NCBI GenBank assembly: GCA_937922175.1
Contig: CAKZUU010000442.1
Span: forward strand, 1-5,501
Source: an uncultured Gemmataceae bacterium
GTDB taxonomy: Bacteria > Planctomycetota > Planctomycetia > Gemmatales > Gemmataceae
Direction: 5' to 3'
Length of the DNA: 5,501 nucleotides
The translations under genes were made by a program, and so were the position numbers. This document shows positions 5,406 through 5,501 of this stretch, in pieces. Under the pieces are notes generated by a model. The model was not told the DNA's origin. It was given only the letters and a program-made list of their open reading frames with translations, and searched no databases. Positions within the stretch are counted from its first letter, which is position 1, and each line of letters starts with the position of its first letter.

Positions 5406-5501
5406 TCAGCTCTTGTTCCGCTGTTCCCGAGTCGGGGGAGGCGGCTTCACCCGCCGCTGACGCACGATTTCAAGCCGTTTGACTAGTCCTGGGGAATGAC
5501 G
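5406..5501 (-). CDS. Possible C-terminal end of an upstream gene, truncated by the window
   Basis: On the minus strand one frame is open from the window edge to a TGA at 5408-5406, giving 31 residues that are basic and end in a Pro-rich, hydrophilic tail (VKPPPPTREQRNKS). The other two minus frames stop within 14 codons of the edge. The composition is plausible for a protein C-terminus, and the candidate rpsL promoter lies just beyond it. In many bacteria rpoC precedes rpsL, but I cannot see any RpoC motif in this short piece. A chance open frame of this length is also possible. Confidence 0.3.
   Translation of the reverse strand, partial: RHSPGLVKRLEIVRQRRVKPPPPTREQRNKS

Noticed and set aside
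4943..5482. Open frame of 179 codons on the plus strand covering the rpsL leader
   Set aside because: Most of it is antisense to rpsL. The remaining part covers the leader and shows no family resemblance or ribosome binding site.
1..5501. Mobile element, CRISPR array, toxin-antitoxin, defence system or stable RNA gene
   Set aside because: I looked for transposase or integrase motifs, regular spaced repeats, terminal inverted repeats and tRNA-like cloverleaf arms by eye and found none. The gene content is housekeeping plus two small unknowns.

Overview
The window carries three ordinary housekeeping blocks and two small lineage-type genes, in moderately GC-rich bacterial DNA. The best reading is a planctomycete (Planctomycetota). 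This rests on the elongation factor G, which resembles the divergent EF-G paralogs known from spirochaetes, planctomycetes and deltaproteobacteria, and on two small proteins whose style I associate from memory with planctomycete genomes. No database search was possible, so the assignment is an inference.

Layout, plus strand: bases 1-813 are the 3' half of a single-chain class I (iron-sulfur) fumarate hydratase, cut by the window start. After 81 bases, 895-1311 encodes a 138-residue protein that looks like two tandem ZAS (anti-sigma zinc finger) folds, of which only the second keeps a Cys/His/Cys/Cys ligand set. After a 215-base gap without a gene, 1527-1979 encodes a 150-residue secreted protein with a signal peptide and a cysteine-rich C-terminus.

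Layout, minus strand, read from right to left: a possible gene end at 5501-5406 (weak), a leader with a candidate promoter, rpsL (5266-4892), rpsG (4788-4315) and fusA (4191-2092). This is a str-type operon: S12 and S7 belong to the 30S subunit, and EF-G is the GTPase that acts on the ribosome. The tuf gene that often follows fusA is absent, because the next gene is the convergent secreted-protein gene. The two intercistronic gaps (103 and 123 bases) both hold inverted repeats able to form hairpins in the mRNA and are candidate sites for translational control.

Points that deserve a second look are the natural Arg at S12 position 88 (a streptomycin-resistance site), the degenerate domain IV tip loops of the operon-encoded EF-G, the duplicated zinc-finger-like fold, and the intercistronic hairpins. 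I found no mobile element, CRISPR array, tRNA, rRNA or defence system.
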